Assembly (NCBI GenBank): GCA_937886325.1 | Contig: CALABV010000176.1 | Location: forward strand, 50,361-114,360 | DNA length: 64,000 nt | Source of the DNA: an uncultured Geobacter sp. | GTDB taxonomy: Bacteria; Desulfobacterota; Desulfuromonadia; Geobacterales; Geobacteraceae | Direction of reading: 5' to 3' | Shown here: positions 1-8,586 of the stretch, piece after piece | How positions within the stretch are numbered: the stretch's first letter is position 1 | How the letters are laid out: every line of letters starts with the position of its first letter | Notes under the pieces: model-generated | The model's input: the letters and a program-made list of their open reading frames with translations, nothing else | The model's database searches: none | Told to the model about the DNA's origin: nothing | Made by a program: the position numbers and the translations under genes

Positions 1-117
1 CTTGCCGATCCGGATGTGCGGTCGTACCTTTCCGCCGGAGAAATCGACGGCGCGTTTGATCTCTCGTATCATTTCAAGCATGTGGATACCATTTTTACAC
101 GGGTCTTCGGTGGATAG
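1..117 (+). CDS. purB: Adenylosuccinate lyase, C-terminal fragment (cut by window edge)
   Basis: The first 38 codons in frame 1 end at a TAG and read as the extreme C-terminus of PurB: the stretch YLSAGEIDGAFDLSYHFKHV followed by DTIFTRVFGG matches the conserved tail of the bacterial enzyme, which makes AMP from adenylosuccinate and also acts at the SAICAR step of purine synthesis. The rest of the gene lies to the left of the window. Purine genes follow directly, which supports the call. The fragment is too short to say anything about catalytic residues. Confidence 0.8.
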   Translation, partial: LADPDVRSYLSAGEIDGAFDLSYHFKHVDTIFTRVFGG

Positions 118-1192
118 GTTTCTGGAACTCTTTCATTTCCAGATGGAGAGTGAAAAGATTCTCTCTCTGGGGGGGGAAGCCCTGTTTGCCGTCCTTATTG
201 TTACCGCATTCTGGGGAATCTCCCGGTTCGTCCGCTATGTATTGATTCATTGGGGACCCCGAATCGTCAGATTCAGCAAAACGGATCTCGACGACCGGAT
301 TCTCGCTCGGGTTACGCCTCCCGTTGAGCTTCTCGTCCTGTTCGTGGGAGTCTATCTTGCGATGAGAAGTCTGCCGCTGCCGGAAAAGATTCATCGCATA
401 AGCTCCGGTGCGGTATATATCATCAATGCGATACTGTTTGCCAATATCGCATACAGGAGCGTGGATGAATTCCTTTCCTGGTATGCACGCCGTGTCGAGG
501 AAAGGACGGGTTCGGCAATGGGAAACCAGGTTCTTCCCCTTGTCAGGAAGGTCTCCACAATTTTCCTCGTCTGCGCCGCGTTGATTGTCATTCTGAAGCA
601 CTTCAACTACGATATCCTGTCTCTGGTAACCGCCCTCGGTATCGGCTCCCTTGCAATCGGACTTGCGGCCAAAGATACCCTTGCGAACATGATTTCAGGA
701 TTCACCCTGATGATCGACCGTCCCTTCCGCATCGGCGACAGGATTCAGCTGATGAGCGGCAAAAGCGGGGATGTGGTCGATATCGGCCTGAGGAGCACCC
801 GGATACGGACCCCTGAGAATACCCTCCTGATAATCCCCAATGCCGAACTCTGCAACAGCACGGTTCATAATATGGCGTTTCCGGATCTCCGGTCCCAGGG
901 GAAAATTACCATCGGTGTCGCATACGGCTCCGATGTGGAAGTTGTAAAGAAGGCATTGCTGGAGGCGACGCAGGGAGAGCCGGATCTGCTCGCGGAACCG
1001 GGGCCGGAGGCGTATTTTCTCGCTTTCGGCGATAATGCGCTTATGATGACGCTTGTATTCTGGGTAACCGACTACACGAAACTGTTTACGGTCACGGACA
1101 ACCTCAACGTACGGATACTATCGTGTTTCGAAAGGAAAGGAATCCAGATTCCGTACCCGACACGAAGGGTACTGCTGGAAAGGGAAGAATAA
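110..1192 (+). CDS. MscS-family mechanosensitive ion channel
   Basis: Small-conductance mechanosensitive channel-like membrane protein, about 360 residues from a GTG at 110 that overlaps the purB stop. ATG codons at 80 and 143 are also in frame and no ribosome binding site is decisive. Three hydrophobic segments precede the pore helix region, where the glycine/alanine-rich ALGIGSLAIGLAAKDTLAN is the typical MscS pore-lining TM3, followed by ISGFTLMIDRPFRIGDRI and the soluble beta domain. In this family such proteins release solutes on hypo-osmotic shock. It sits between purB and purL and its stop overlaps the purL start (TAATG), so it is probably co-transcribed with purine genes although functionally unrelated. 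Confidence 0.85.
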   Translation: MDRFLELFHFQMESEKILSLGGEALFAVLIVTAFWGISRFVRYVLIHWGPRIVRFSKTDLDDRILARVTPPVELLVLFVGVYLAMRSLPLPEKIHRISSGAVYIINAILFANIAYRSVDEFLSWYARRVEERTGSAMGNQVLPLVRKVSTIFLVCAALIVILKHFNYDILSLVTALGIGSLAIGLAAKDTLANMISGFTLMIDRPFRIGDRIQLMSGKSGDVVDIGLRSTRIRTPENTLLIIPNAELCNSTVHNMAFPDLRSQGKITIGVAYGSDVEVVKKALLEATQGEPDLLAEPGPEAYFLAFGDNALMMTLVFWVTDYTKLFTVTDNLNVRILSCFERKGIQIPYPTRRVLLEREE

Positions 1193-4182
1193 TGGCCCAC
1201 AGAATAGAAATTCGCCTGCGGGAGCGGGCGCCTGACGCACGGGGAGACAGGATTCAGAGAGAAATCAACCACTTCCTGCATATACCCGTTGACAGTGTGC
1301 GAACAATTGACGTTTACTCAATCGATGCCGAACTGAGCGATGCCGAACTGAACGTCATCGCCTCGGAACCGCTCTGCGACGCAATCATACAGGAATATTC
1401 CATTGACGCCCCTTCGGCGCGGGACTTCGATTTTCTGGTCGAAGTGGGTTTCCGCCCCGGTGTCACGGACAACGTCGGGCGCACGGCGCGGGAAGCCATC
1501 GAGTATGTCACCGGCCGCCCCCTGGGAGAAGGGAGGGGGGTATATACGTCGGTCCAGTACCTCCTGAAGGGAAACATTAGTCGGGATGACGTGGAGCGAA
1601 TCGCCACCGGCCTGCTCTGCAACACCCTGATCCAGCGCTACCAGATTGTCGACTTCTCTTCCTTCAGTTCCGGCACGGCTGCCCCCCTTGGAATTCCCAA
1701 AGTAATAGGTGAGCCGCATGCCGCGGTCCGAGAGATAGATCTCAATGTCTCTGATGATGAGCTTGTCGCTATCAGCCGGGACGGAGTGCTGGCTCTCTCC
1801 CTGGAAGAGATGAAGATTATCCAGGCCTACTATAAGAAGCAAGAGGTCGCGGCGGAGAGAAGGCGGATGGGGCTCACGGAGAACCCAACCGATGTGGAAC
1901 TGGAGGCACTGGCGCAGACCTGGTCGGAGCACTGCAAACACAAGATATTTTCCTCAACCATCGACTACTGTGATGAAAACGGAAATCGGGAAGAGATTCG
2001 CTCCCTGTTCAAGACCTGCATCCAGGGGGCTACAAAGAAGGTGCGCGAGGATCTCGGCGACAGGGACTACTGCCTGTCGGTATTCAAGGACAATGCAGGG
2101 GTTATCCGCTTCAACGAAGAAAATTCCCTGGTATTCAAGGTTGAGACCCACAACTCGCCGAGCGCCCTTGATCCGTACGGCGGAGCGCTCACCGGGATCG
2201 TCGGCGTGAACCGCGACCCCTTCGGCACCGGCAAGGGAGCCCGCCTGATCTTCAACACCGATGTGTTCTGCTTTGCATCCCCCTTCTACGAAAAAACGCT
2301 TCCGATGCGCCTCCTCCACCCCCGCCGCATCTACGAGGGCGTGGTGGAGGGGGTGGAGCACGGCGGCAACAAGAGCGGTATTCCAACCGTGAACGGTTCT
2401 CTGGTCTTTGATGACCGCTTTGCCGGGAAGCCCCTGGTTTTCTGCGGAACTGCCGGGATGATGCCTGCCTTCATAAACGGCAAGCCGTCCCACGAGAAGA
2501 GCATCAACCCCGGTGACCTCATTGTTATGACCGGCGGCAGGATCGGCAAAGACGGCATCCATGGAGCGACCTTTTCTTCCGAGGAACTGAGCGAATCGTC
2601 CCCGGTTTCCGCGGTCCAAATCGGCGATCCCATAACCCAGAAGCGCATGACCGACTTTCTGCTCCGCGCGCGGGATCGCGGGCTGTATAATTTCATAACC
2701 GATAACGGCGCAGGCGGTCTCTCTTCCTCCATCGGCGAGATGTCGGAGGCCTGCGGAGGATGCCGACTCGATCTGGCAAAGGCGCCGCTCAAGTATCCGG
2801 GACTCGATCCCTGGGAGATACTCATCTCCGAAGCTCAGGAGAGGATGAGCCTTGCCGTTCCCCCTGAAAACATAGAGGAGTTTCTTTCCCTTGCCCGGCG
2901 CATGGGCGTCGAGGCCACGGTGCTCGGCGAATTCACCGACTCCGGTTATTTCCACATTTGTTACGGCGAAAAGACCGTGGCGTTCCTTCCCATGGATTTC
3001 CTTCACGGCGGACTTCCTCCCATGCAGCTGCGCGGTGTCTGGGAAGTGAAGAGACATCCCGAACCGAAACCGGACGAAAAAAAGGATTATACCGATGATC
3101 TGCTGCGGCTCCTTTCTTCCCTGAACGTCTGTTCAAAGGAATCGGTCGTACGCCGCTATGACCACGAGGTTCAGGGCGGCAGTGTCGTAAAACCGTTCAG
3201 CGGAGCGGAGAATGACGGCCCGTCCGATGCCGCGGTTATCAGGCCCCTGCTGGAATCCTTCGAGGGCGTGGTGGTTTCCCATGGCATCTGTCCCCGCTAC
3301 AGCGATATCGATACCTACCACATGATGGCAAACGCCATAGACGAGGGGTTGCGCAACTATGTGGCGGTCGGAGGCTCGCTGGATCTGGTGGCGGGTCTGG
3401 ACAACTTCTGCTGGTGCGATCCAGTTCAGTCTGAAAAGACGCCTGACGGAGAGTACAAGACCGCCCAGTTGGTGCGCGCCAACAAGGCCCTCTATGAGTA
3501 CTGCGTGGCCTTCGGGATTCCGCTCATCTCGGGCAAGGACTCCATGAAGAACGACTACTTCGACGGTGTAACCAAGATATCCATTCCGCCGACCGTGCTT
3601 TTTTCCGTTATCGGCAAGATGGAGGATGTGCGGAAGGCAGTGACCATGGATGCGAAACGATCGGGAGATCTAGTATACCTGCTGGGCAAGACGGCCTTCG
3701 AGCTGGGAGGGTCCGAATACTACGCGACAAAGGGTTTCATCGGCAACCGGGTACCCCGTGTCGACGCGGCGAGCGCGCTGGTTCGGTACCGGGCGTATCA
3801 CAAGGCGGTCGGACGGGGCCTCGTCGCATCCTGCCACGACCTGTCTGACGGTGGGCTCGCCGTAGCCCTCGCGGAGACCTCCTTTGCCGGTGGATTCGGA
3901 ATGGCCGTTGATCTGGGAAGGATGATTTTCTCCGGAGTTGCCTGTGACCGGAGGGACGAGGCGCTTCTGTTCTCCGAGTCTGCTTCCCGCCACCTGGTAA
4001 CGGTACGGCCGGAGCATCGGGAGGCCTTTGAAGCAGCCATGGCCGGGACCTGTTTCTCCTGTATCGGCATGGTAACGGACGATGCGACGCTGACGGTATC
4101 CGGTATTGACGGATCGGTGGTGCTGCGAGGGACGATCAATGAGTTGAAAGAGGCATGGCAGAGTCCTCTGAGGGAGTTGTGA
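1192..4182 (+). CDS. purL: Phosphoribosylformylglycinamidine synthase, PurS-PurL type large subunit
   Basis: FGAM synthase, step 4 of de novo purine synthesis (FGAR + ATP + glutamine-derived NH3). The start is ATG 1192 with AGGGAAGA upstream; a longer frame from 1123 lies inside the channel gene. It has 996 residues, longer than the roughly 740-residue small PurL. Residues 1-160 hold two PurS-like repeats: LSDAELNVIASEPLCDAII is echoed by ISRDDVERIATGLLCNTLI, and the second repeat starts with the PurS-like FRPGVTDNVGRTA. The body carries TWSEHCKHKIF, the HGGNKSGIPTVNG loop and the ITDNGAGGLSSSIGEM motif. The glutaminase domain is absent and is supplied by the next gene (1-nt gap). The fused tandem PurS probably replaces the separate PurS dimer. 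Confidence 0.95.
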   Translation: MAHRIEIRLRERAPDARGDRIQREINHFLHIPVDSVRTIDVYSIDAELSDAELNVIASEPLCDAIIQEYSIDAPSARDFDFLVEVGFRPGVTDNVGRTAREAIEYVTGRPLGEGRGVYTSVQYLLKGNISRDDVERIATGLLCNTLIQRYQIVDFSSFSSGTAAPLGIPKVIGEPHAAVREIDLNVSDDELVAISRDGVLALSLEEMKIIQAYYKKQEVAAERRRMGLTENPTDVELEALAQTWSEHCKHKIFSSTIDYCDENGNREEIRSLFKTCIQGATKKVREDLGDRDYCLSVFKDNAGVIRFNEENSLVFKVETHNSPSALDPYGGALTGIVGVNRDPFGTGKGARLIFNTDVFCFASPFYEKTLPMRLLHPRRIYEGVVEGVEHGGNKSGIPTVNGSLVFDDRFAGKPLVFCGTAGMMPAFINGKPSHEKSINPGDLIVMTGGRIGKDGIHGATFSSEELSESSPVSAVQIGDPITQKRMTDFLLRARDRGLYNFITDNGAGGLSSSIGEMSEACGGCRLDLAKAPLKYPGLDPWEILISEAQERMSLAVPPENIEEFLSLARRMGVEATVLGEFTDSGYFHICYGEKTVAFLPMDFLHGGLPPMQLRGVWEVKRHPEPKPDEKKDYTDDLLRLLSSLNVCSKESVVRRYDHEVQGGSVVKPFSGAENDGPSDAAVIRPLLESFEGVVVSHGICPRYSDIDTYHMMANAIDEGLRNYVAVGGSLDLVAGLDNFCWCDPVQSEKTPDGEYKTAQLVRANKALYEYCVAFGIPLISGKDSMKNDYFDGVTKISIPPTVLFSVIGKMEDVRKAVTMDAKRSGDLVYLLGKTAFELGGSEYYATKGFIGNRVPRVDAASALVRYRAYHKAVGRGLVASCHDLSDGGLAVALAETSFAGGFGMAVDLGRMIFSGVACDRRDEALLFSESASRHLVTVRPEHREAFEAAMAGTCFSCIGMVTDDATLTVSGIDGSVVLRGTINELKEAWQSPLREL

Positions 4183-4183
4183 T

Positions 4184-5011
4184 ATGAAGCAGGCAAAGGC
4201 AATCGTATTGACGGGTAACGGCACCAACTGCGAGATGGAGGCGGCCCACGCCTGCCGGCTCGCGGGCTTCGACCAGGTGAGGATAGCCCATATCTCTGAG
4301 CTCCTCTACGGAGAAGTCCGACTCGACGACTTCCACTTCCTGAACCTCACCGGCGGCTTTCTCGACGGTGACGACCTGGGGAGCGCCAAGGCACAGGCAA
4401 ACCGTCTGAAATACGCACGGGTTACCGGTGGAGAGGAGCACCTCGTCGATCAATTCCTGCGGTTCATTAATGACGGAAAACTGATCCTGGGGGTGTGCAA
4501 CGGTTTTCAACTCATGGTAAAGATGGGCCTTCTCCCCGCATTTGGTGGTGAGTACCTGAACCAGACCGCGACCCTTACCTTTAATGATTGCGGCCGGTTT
4601 CAGGATCGCTGGGTCTACCTGCGGAACAATCCGGCCTCACCTTCGGTGTTCACGCAGGGGATAGGGCGCGGTATCTACCTCCCCATCCGCCATGGGGAAG
4701 GGAAATTTCAGGTGGAGTCGGAACAGGTTCTGGACAGGATAGAAACCCTGAACCTCGCGGTACTGAAATACTCGGACTCGGACTATTGCGCTCCCACCAT
4801 GGAGTTTCCGCTCAATCCGAACGGGTCCCTGAATGCCATCGCCGGACTGTGCAACGAAACGGGCCGTCTCATGGGCCTGATGCCGCATCCGGAGGCATTC
4901 CTCCATCGCACCAACCATCCCCGCTGGACGCGTGAAGAGCTGCCGGAACAGGGTGACGGACTGCTGCTGTTCAGGAATGCGGCTGATTTCGTGCGGGGCA
5001 ATTTGCTGTAG
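4184..5011 (+). CDS. purQ: Phosphoribosylformylglycinamidine synthase glutaminase subunit
   Basis: Class I glutamine amidotransferase that provides ammonia to PurL. It has 275 residues; ATG 4184 lies 1 nt after the purL stop. The catalytic triad is visible: Cys105 in LILGVCNGFQL, and His235/Glu237 in GLMPHPEAF. The N-terminus (AIVLTGNGTNCEMEAAHA) is typical of PurQ and of the glutaminase end of long FGAM synthases. It is larger than the roughly 225-residue Bacillus PurQ and fits the version that partners with the long PurL encoded next to it. Confidence 0.93.
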   Translation: MKQAKAIVLTGNGTNCEMEAAHACRLAGFDQVRIAHISELLYGEVRLDDFHFLNLTGGFLDGDDLGSAKAQANRLKYARVTGGEEHLVDQFLRFINDGKLILGVCNGFQLMVKMGLLPAFGGEYLNQTATLTFNDCGRFQDRWVYLRNNPASPSVFTQGIGRGIYLPIRHGEGKFQVESEQVLDRIETLNLAVLKYSDSDYCAPTMEFPLNPNGSLNAIAGLCNETGRLMGLMPHPEAFLHRTNHPRWTREELPEQGDGLLLFRNAADFVRGNLL

Positions 5012-5051
5012 AAGCGCCTCCGTGAAGGGGCTAAAGGAGATCGGTACTTCA

Positions 5052-6461
5052 ATGAAACTCGTACGACCAGAAGAAGAGTGCGGTATTTTCGGTATATTCA
5101 ATCATCCGGAGGCGGCGAACCTGACCTATCTCGGGCTTTACGCTTTACAGCACCGGGGGCAGGAGAGCTGCGGAATCGTTTCTTCCGACGGGATGCACCT
5201 TCACGCTCACAAGAGCATGGGGCTCGTGGCGGATGTTTTCGGGAACCAGGATATCTTTCGTCGTCTTCCCGGCAGCGCGGCCATCGGACATGTGCGCTAC
5301 TCGACAACGGGTTCTTCGGTATTAAAGAATGTTCAGCCAATCATGGTGGATTATTCACGAGGTTCCATCGCGGTCGCCCATAACGGTAACATCGTCAATG
5401 CCCAGCTGATTAAGGACGAACTGGAGGCGTGGGGTTCCATTTTCCAGACCACCATGGATACGGAAATCATCATCCATCTCCTGGCAACCTCTAAGGCCAG
5501 TTCCCTGCTGGATCGCATCACCGAAGCTCTGGAGCGCGTGGAGGGAGCCTATTGTCTTCTCTTTCTGACCGAGACACAGATGGTCGCGGTCAGGGACCCG
5601 AACGGCTTCCGTCCCCTCTGTCTCGGAAAGCGTGGAGATTCTTTTGTGGTGGCATCGGAGAGTTGCGCCTTGGACCTTATCGAAGCGCAATTCATCAGAG
5701 AGATAGAACCGGGAGAAGTCATCTTCATAGATTCTGACGGTATCAGGTCCTTTTTCCCGTTCAGGAAGGTGAAACCGACACCCTGCATTTTCGAATTTGT
5801 CTATTTCGCCCGACCGGACTCCCGGATCTTCGGCAAGAATGTCTACATGGTACGGAAGGAACTGGGAAGGCAACTTGCCAGGGAACACAGGATAGACGCC
5901 GATATCGTCATCCCCGTGCCCGACTCGGGTGTTCCGGCGGCCCTCGGCTATGCACAGGAATCGGGCATAACCTTCGAGTTCGGCCTGATGCGAAACCATT
6001 ACGTCGGGCGCACCTTCATCGAACCCCAGCAGGCAATCCGACACTTCGGCGTAAAGATTAAGCTCAATCCGGTGCGAGACATCATCCAGGGCAAGAGAGT
6101 CGTTGTCATCGATGACTCCATCGTGCGGGGCACGACATCCCGGAAGATCGTCAAGATGATACGGAGCGCAGGCGCAAAGGAAGTTCACGCATTGATCTCG
6201 TCTCCGCCCACCAGCTACCCCTGCTACTACGGGATTGACACCCCTACACGAAAAGAGCTCATCTCCTCGTCCCACACCATCGAGGAAATCCGCAGATACA
6301 TCACCGCCGACTCCCTGGGATACCTGTCAGAGCAGGGGATGATCTCCGCAGTGGGAACGGAAAACACGAACTACTGCCGTGCCTGCTTCTCCGGAGGATA
6401 CCCTGTCGAATTCCCCATCATGTCCCAGGAAGCACAGCTCGCCCTCTTCAACAAGGAGTAA
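5052..6461 (+). CDS. purF: Amidophosphoribosyltransferase
   Basis: First committed enzyme of purine synthesis (PRPP + glutamine to phosphoribosylamine). The start is ATG 5052, 8 nt after AAAGGAG. It has 469 residues with a short propeptide, MKLVRPEEE, then Cys10 as the N-terminal nucleophile (CGIFGIF), as in the Bacillus-type enzyme. The PRPP loop is VVVIDDSIVRGTTS. Cysteines in NYCRACFSGGYP and SSPPTSYPCYYG match the [4Fe-4S] ligands of Bacillus-type PurF, so the enzyme is probably an oxygen-sensitive iron-sulfur protein. It follows purQ with a 40-nt gap and precedes pyrE by 8 nt. Confidence 0.95.
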   Translation: MKLVRPEEECGIFGIFNHPEAANLTYLGLYALQHRGQESCGIVSSDGMHLHAHKSMGLVADVFGNQDIFRRLPGSAAIGHVRYSTTGSSVLKNVQPIMVDYSRGSIAVAHNGNIVNAQLIKDELEAWGSIFQTTMDTEIIIHLLATSKASSLLDRITEALERVEGAYCLLFLTETQMVAVRDPNGFRPLCLGKRGDSFVVASESCALDLIEAQFIREIEPGEVIFIDSDGIRSFFPFRKVKPTPCIFEFVYFARPDSRIFGKNVYMVRKELGRQLAREHRIDADIVIPVPDSGVPAALGYAQESGITFEFGLMRNHYVGRTFIEPQQAIRHFGVKIKLNPVRDIIQGKRVVVIDDSIVRGTTSRKIVKMIRSAGAKEVHALISSPPTSYPCYYGIDTPTRKELISSSHTIEEIRRYITADSLGYLSEQGMISAVGTENTNYCRACFSGGYPVEFPIMSQEAQLALFNKE

Positions 6462-6469
6462 ACCATCCC

Positions 6470-7018
6470 ATGACCGATAGGCAAAAACTGAAGCAGATCA
6501 TTCTTGAAAAATCCTATGAAAAAAGAAATGTTGTGTTGTCTTCCGGAGCGGAGAGCGACTTTTACTTTGACGGAAAACAGACCACCCTTCACCCGGAAGG
6601 CGCGTATCTGACAGGGCGGCTCTTTTTCGAGGCACTGAACGACATTGAAGACATCGACGGTGTCGGTGGCCTTACCTTGGGAGCGGATCCCATCGCCACG
6701 GCCCTCTCGGTCGTGAGTTTCCTCAACGGCCGTCCAATCCCGGCATTCATTATCAGAAAAGAGCCGAAAGGCCACGGAACCGGCGCCTGGCTCGAAGGGC
6801 GAAAAAACCTCCATGAAGGCGCGCGGGTCGTTATCGTCGAGGACGTTGTCACAAGCGGAGGTTCCTCCCTGAAGGCGATACGGCGCGCGGAAGAAGAGGG
6901 GATGACGGTCCTCGGCGTGGTGACGCTCGTGGATCGGGAAGAGGGGGGCCGGGAGAACATCGAGCAGGCAGGGTACTGGATGAAAGCGGTCTTCACCAAA
7001 TCGGATATCATATCCTGA
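6470..7018 (+). CDS. pyrE: Orotate phosphoribosyltransferase
   Basis: Converts orotate and PRPP to OMP in pyrimidine synthesis. It has 182 residues, a normal length. The PRPP-binding motif VVIVEDVVTSGGSS is at about residues 120-133, and the flexible loop RKEPKGHGTGAWLEG at 96-110 carries the Lys/His used in catalysis. It starts 8 nt after purF and ends just before a strong terminator, so it is the last gene of the purL-purQ-purF-pyrE run. Grouping pyrE with purine genes links the two PRPP-consuming pathways. Confidence 0.95.
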   Translation: MTDRQKLKQIILEKSYEKRNVVLSSGAESDFYFDGKQTTLHPEGAYLTGRLFFEALNDIEDIDGVGGLTLGADPIATALSVVSFLNGRPIPAFIIRKEPKGHGTGAWLEGRKNLHEGARVVIVEDVVTSGGSSLKAIRRAEEEGMTVLGVVTLVDREEGGRENIEQAGYWMKAVFTKSDIIS

Positions 7019-7024
7019 CGTTAA

Positions 7025-7075
7025 GCGTTTGGAGTCTTCCTTCGTTCACTCCGGACGACTCCAAACGCCGTTTTT
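7025..7075 (+). terminator. Rho-independent terminator after pyrE
   Basis: A perfect 12-bp inverted repeat, GCGTTTGGAGTC (7025-7036) and GACTCCAAACGC (7057-7068), is followed by CGTTTTT. It lies 7 nt after the pyrE stop and closes the purine/pyrE transcript. Confidence 0.85.
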
Positions 7076-7205
7076 CGGGTACATCTATCTACAACACTAC
7101 GGGGGCGTCGACTGGATATCGTCGCCTCCTTGCATTTTATGCGTATAATCCGGCGACCATGAAAACGGCTGTATCGCTTTTTCTTCCAATTCCGAGGGTA
7201 TCGTC

Positions 7206-7922
7206 ATGAAACCATCCCTTGACAGCGTGCTCAGCTTGTATGGAGACCTTCTTTCTTCCGTGGATCAATGGTTCGGGCGGTCCATGCGTTTTGCCGGGAA
7301 AAGTGTCGTCTGTGGGCAGGGTTGTTCGTCCTGCTGCCGAGGCCTTTTCGATATCACCCTGCTTGATGCCGTTTTCCTGAAAGAGGGATTTGAAGGATTG
7401 CCGGCCGTGGTAAGACTCCCGGTTCTTGAGCAGGCGGAAAAACGATGCGCGGAATTCCGGTCCGTCTGGCCGGAGTTTTCTCCTCCCTATATCCTTAATG
7501 TCCGCCCCGAAGAAGAGTGGGATGTGCTGATGCCCGACGATGACGAGACTCCCTGCCCGTTGCTGGGGGAAGACGGGGGTTGCCTTGTTTACAGGTATCG
7601 TCCCATGACCTGCCGGCTGCATGGAATCCCGCTTATCGATACCTCGGGCGAGATGTTTCACGACGAGTGGTGTACGTTGAATTTTCCGAATGAAGATCCG
7701 TTGGTCCTGGAAGGATTGCGATGGGGATTCAGGGAATGTTTCCAAGAGGAGCTGAAGCTTTTTCAAATATTTACTGACATACTGTTAAATCAAAGGATAC
7801 GGGAATTGGATACCTTTATTCCTTCGGCGCTTCTGATGGATTACCGGGAATTTGATTGGAAGACCTGGTGGTGGAAGAATTGCGGACGGATTACAACCGC
7901 GGGTTCTCAAGAAAACCGCTGA
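7206..7922 (+). CDS. YkgJ-family cysteine cluster protein
   Basis: Small cytosolic protein of 238 residues. Its eight-cysteine pattern is typical of the YkgJ/UPF0153 family, thought to bind zinc or an iron-sulfur cluster: CGQGCSSCCRG at about residues 36-46, then CPLLGEDGGCLVYRYRPMTC with a downstream CRLHG-like context, and another Cys at DEWCTLNF. The function is unknown. It is expressed rightward and its 3' end overlaps the convergent purN gene by 32 bp, so the two transcripts are antisense at their ends. Confidence 0.85.
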   Translation: MKPSLDSVLSLYGDLLSSVDQWFGRSMRFAGKSVVCGQGCSSCCRGLFDITLLDAVFLKEGFEGLPAVVRLPVLEQAEKRCAEFRSVWPEFSPPYILNVRPEEEWDVLMPDDDETPCPLLGEDGGCLVYRYRPMTCRLHGIPLIDTSGEMFHDEWCTLNFPNEDPLVLEGLRWGFRECFQEELKLFQIFTDILLNQRIRELDTFIPSALLMDYREFDWKTWWWKNCGRITTAGSQENR

Positions 7923-8586
7923 CCGGTTCATCCTTTCCCTCGATGAAAACCCTCCTTCCTTCAACACGAAGCTTTCCTTCCGCGAACAACTGGATGGCCG
8001 AGGGATAGACCTTGTGCTCTTCGGCAAGGATGCGCCGGGAAAGGGTGTCTTCCGTATCCGTATCGAGAACGGGAACCGCTGCCTGGGCGATTATCGGTCC
8101 GGTATCCGTGCCCGAATCCACGAAATGAACGGTACATCCCGCGATTTTGGCGCCGTGAAGCAGGGCCTGGCGCTGGGCATGGTTTCCCGGGAAAGCGGGA
8201 AGCAGGGCAGGGTGGATATTGAGTATCGCCATGGGAAAGGCGTCGAGCATGACCTGGGAGACTATCCGGTTGAATCCGGCCAGCGCAACGAGTTCAACCC
8301 GATGTTCCCTGAGTATCCGTACAACGGCCGCATCAAAGGACAGGCGGTCCGGATAGGAGCGGTGATTGACGTGGACAGCGGGGATTCCGTGCCTGCGTGC
8401 GCGTTCCAGGGCATGGGCATCCTCTCGGTTGCTTATCACGCAGGCAACCGATGCGTTAATCTTCCCCTGCTCGCAATGGTCTATGATGGACTGCAGGTTG
8501 GAACCATTGCCGGAGACGAGCACGCCGACCCGAACTCGTTGCGTCGAATGTACTGCGGAAATATGCGGGGTACCGGAATCAGACAA
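7891..8586 (-). CDS. purN: Phosphoribosylglycinamide formyltransferase
   Basis: Transfers formyl from 10-formyl-THF to GAR, step 3 of purine synthesis. Conserved motifs are VLVSGNGSNLQ near the N-terminus, LAGFNRIVS, ILNIHPALLPAFPG (catalytic His) and VHFVDSGTDTGPI (catalytic Asp). No ATG lies at the usual place. The best start is TTG 8586, with GGGGAG upstream and an 8-nt overlap with the purM stop; this gives 231 residues with about 20 extra at the N-terminus. It forms an operon with purM. The start is inferred, the product is secure. Confidence 0.9.
   Translation of the reverse strand: MSDSGTPHISAVHSTQRVRVGVLVSGNGSNLQSIIDHCEQGKINASVACVISNREDAHALERARRHGIPAVHVNHRSYPDRLSFDAAVVRILREHRVELVALAGFNRIVSQVMLDAFPMAILNIHPALLPAFPGNHAQRQALLHGAKIAGCTVHFVDSGTDTGPIIAQAAVPVLDTDTEDTLSRRILAEEHKVYPSAIQLFAEGKLRVEGRRVFIEGKDEPVSGFLENPRL

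Noticed and set aside
1123..1191. Upstream extension of PurL
   Set aside because: The extra 23 codons lie within the channel gene and the ATG at 1192 has a good ribosome binding site and the expected PurS-like beginning.
1954..3057. 367-codon open frame on the minus strand
   Set aside because: Antisense to the conserved core of purL, no recognisable domain.
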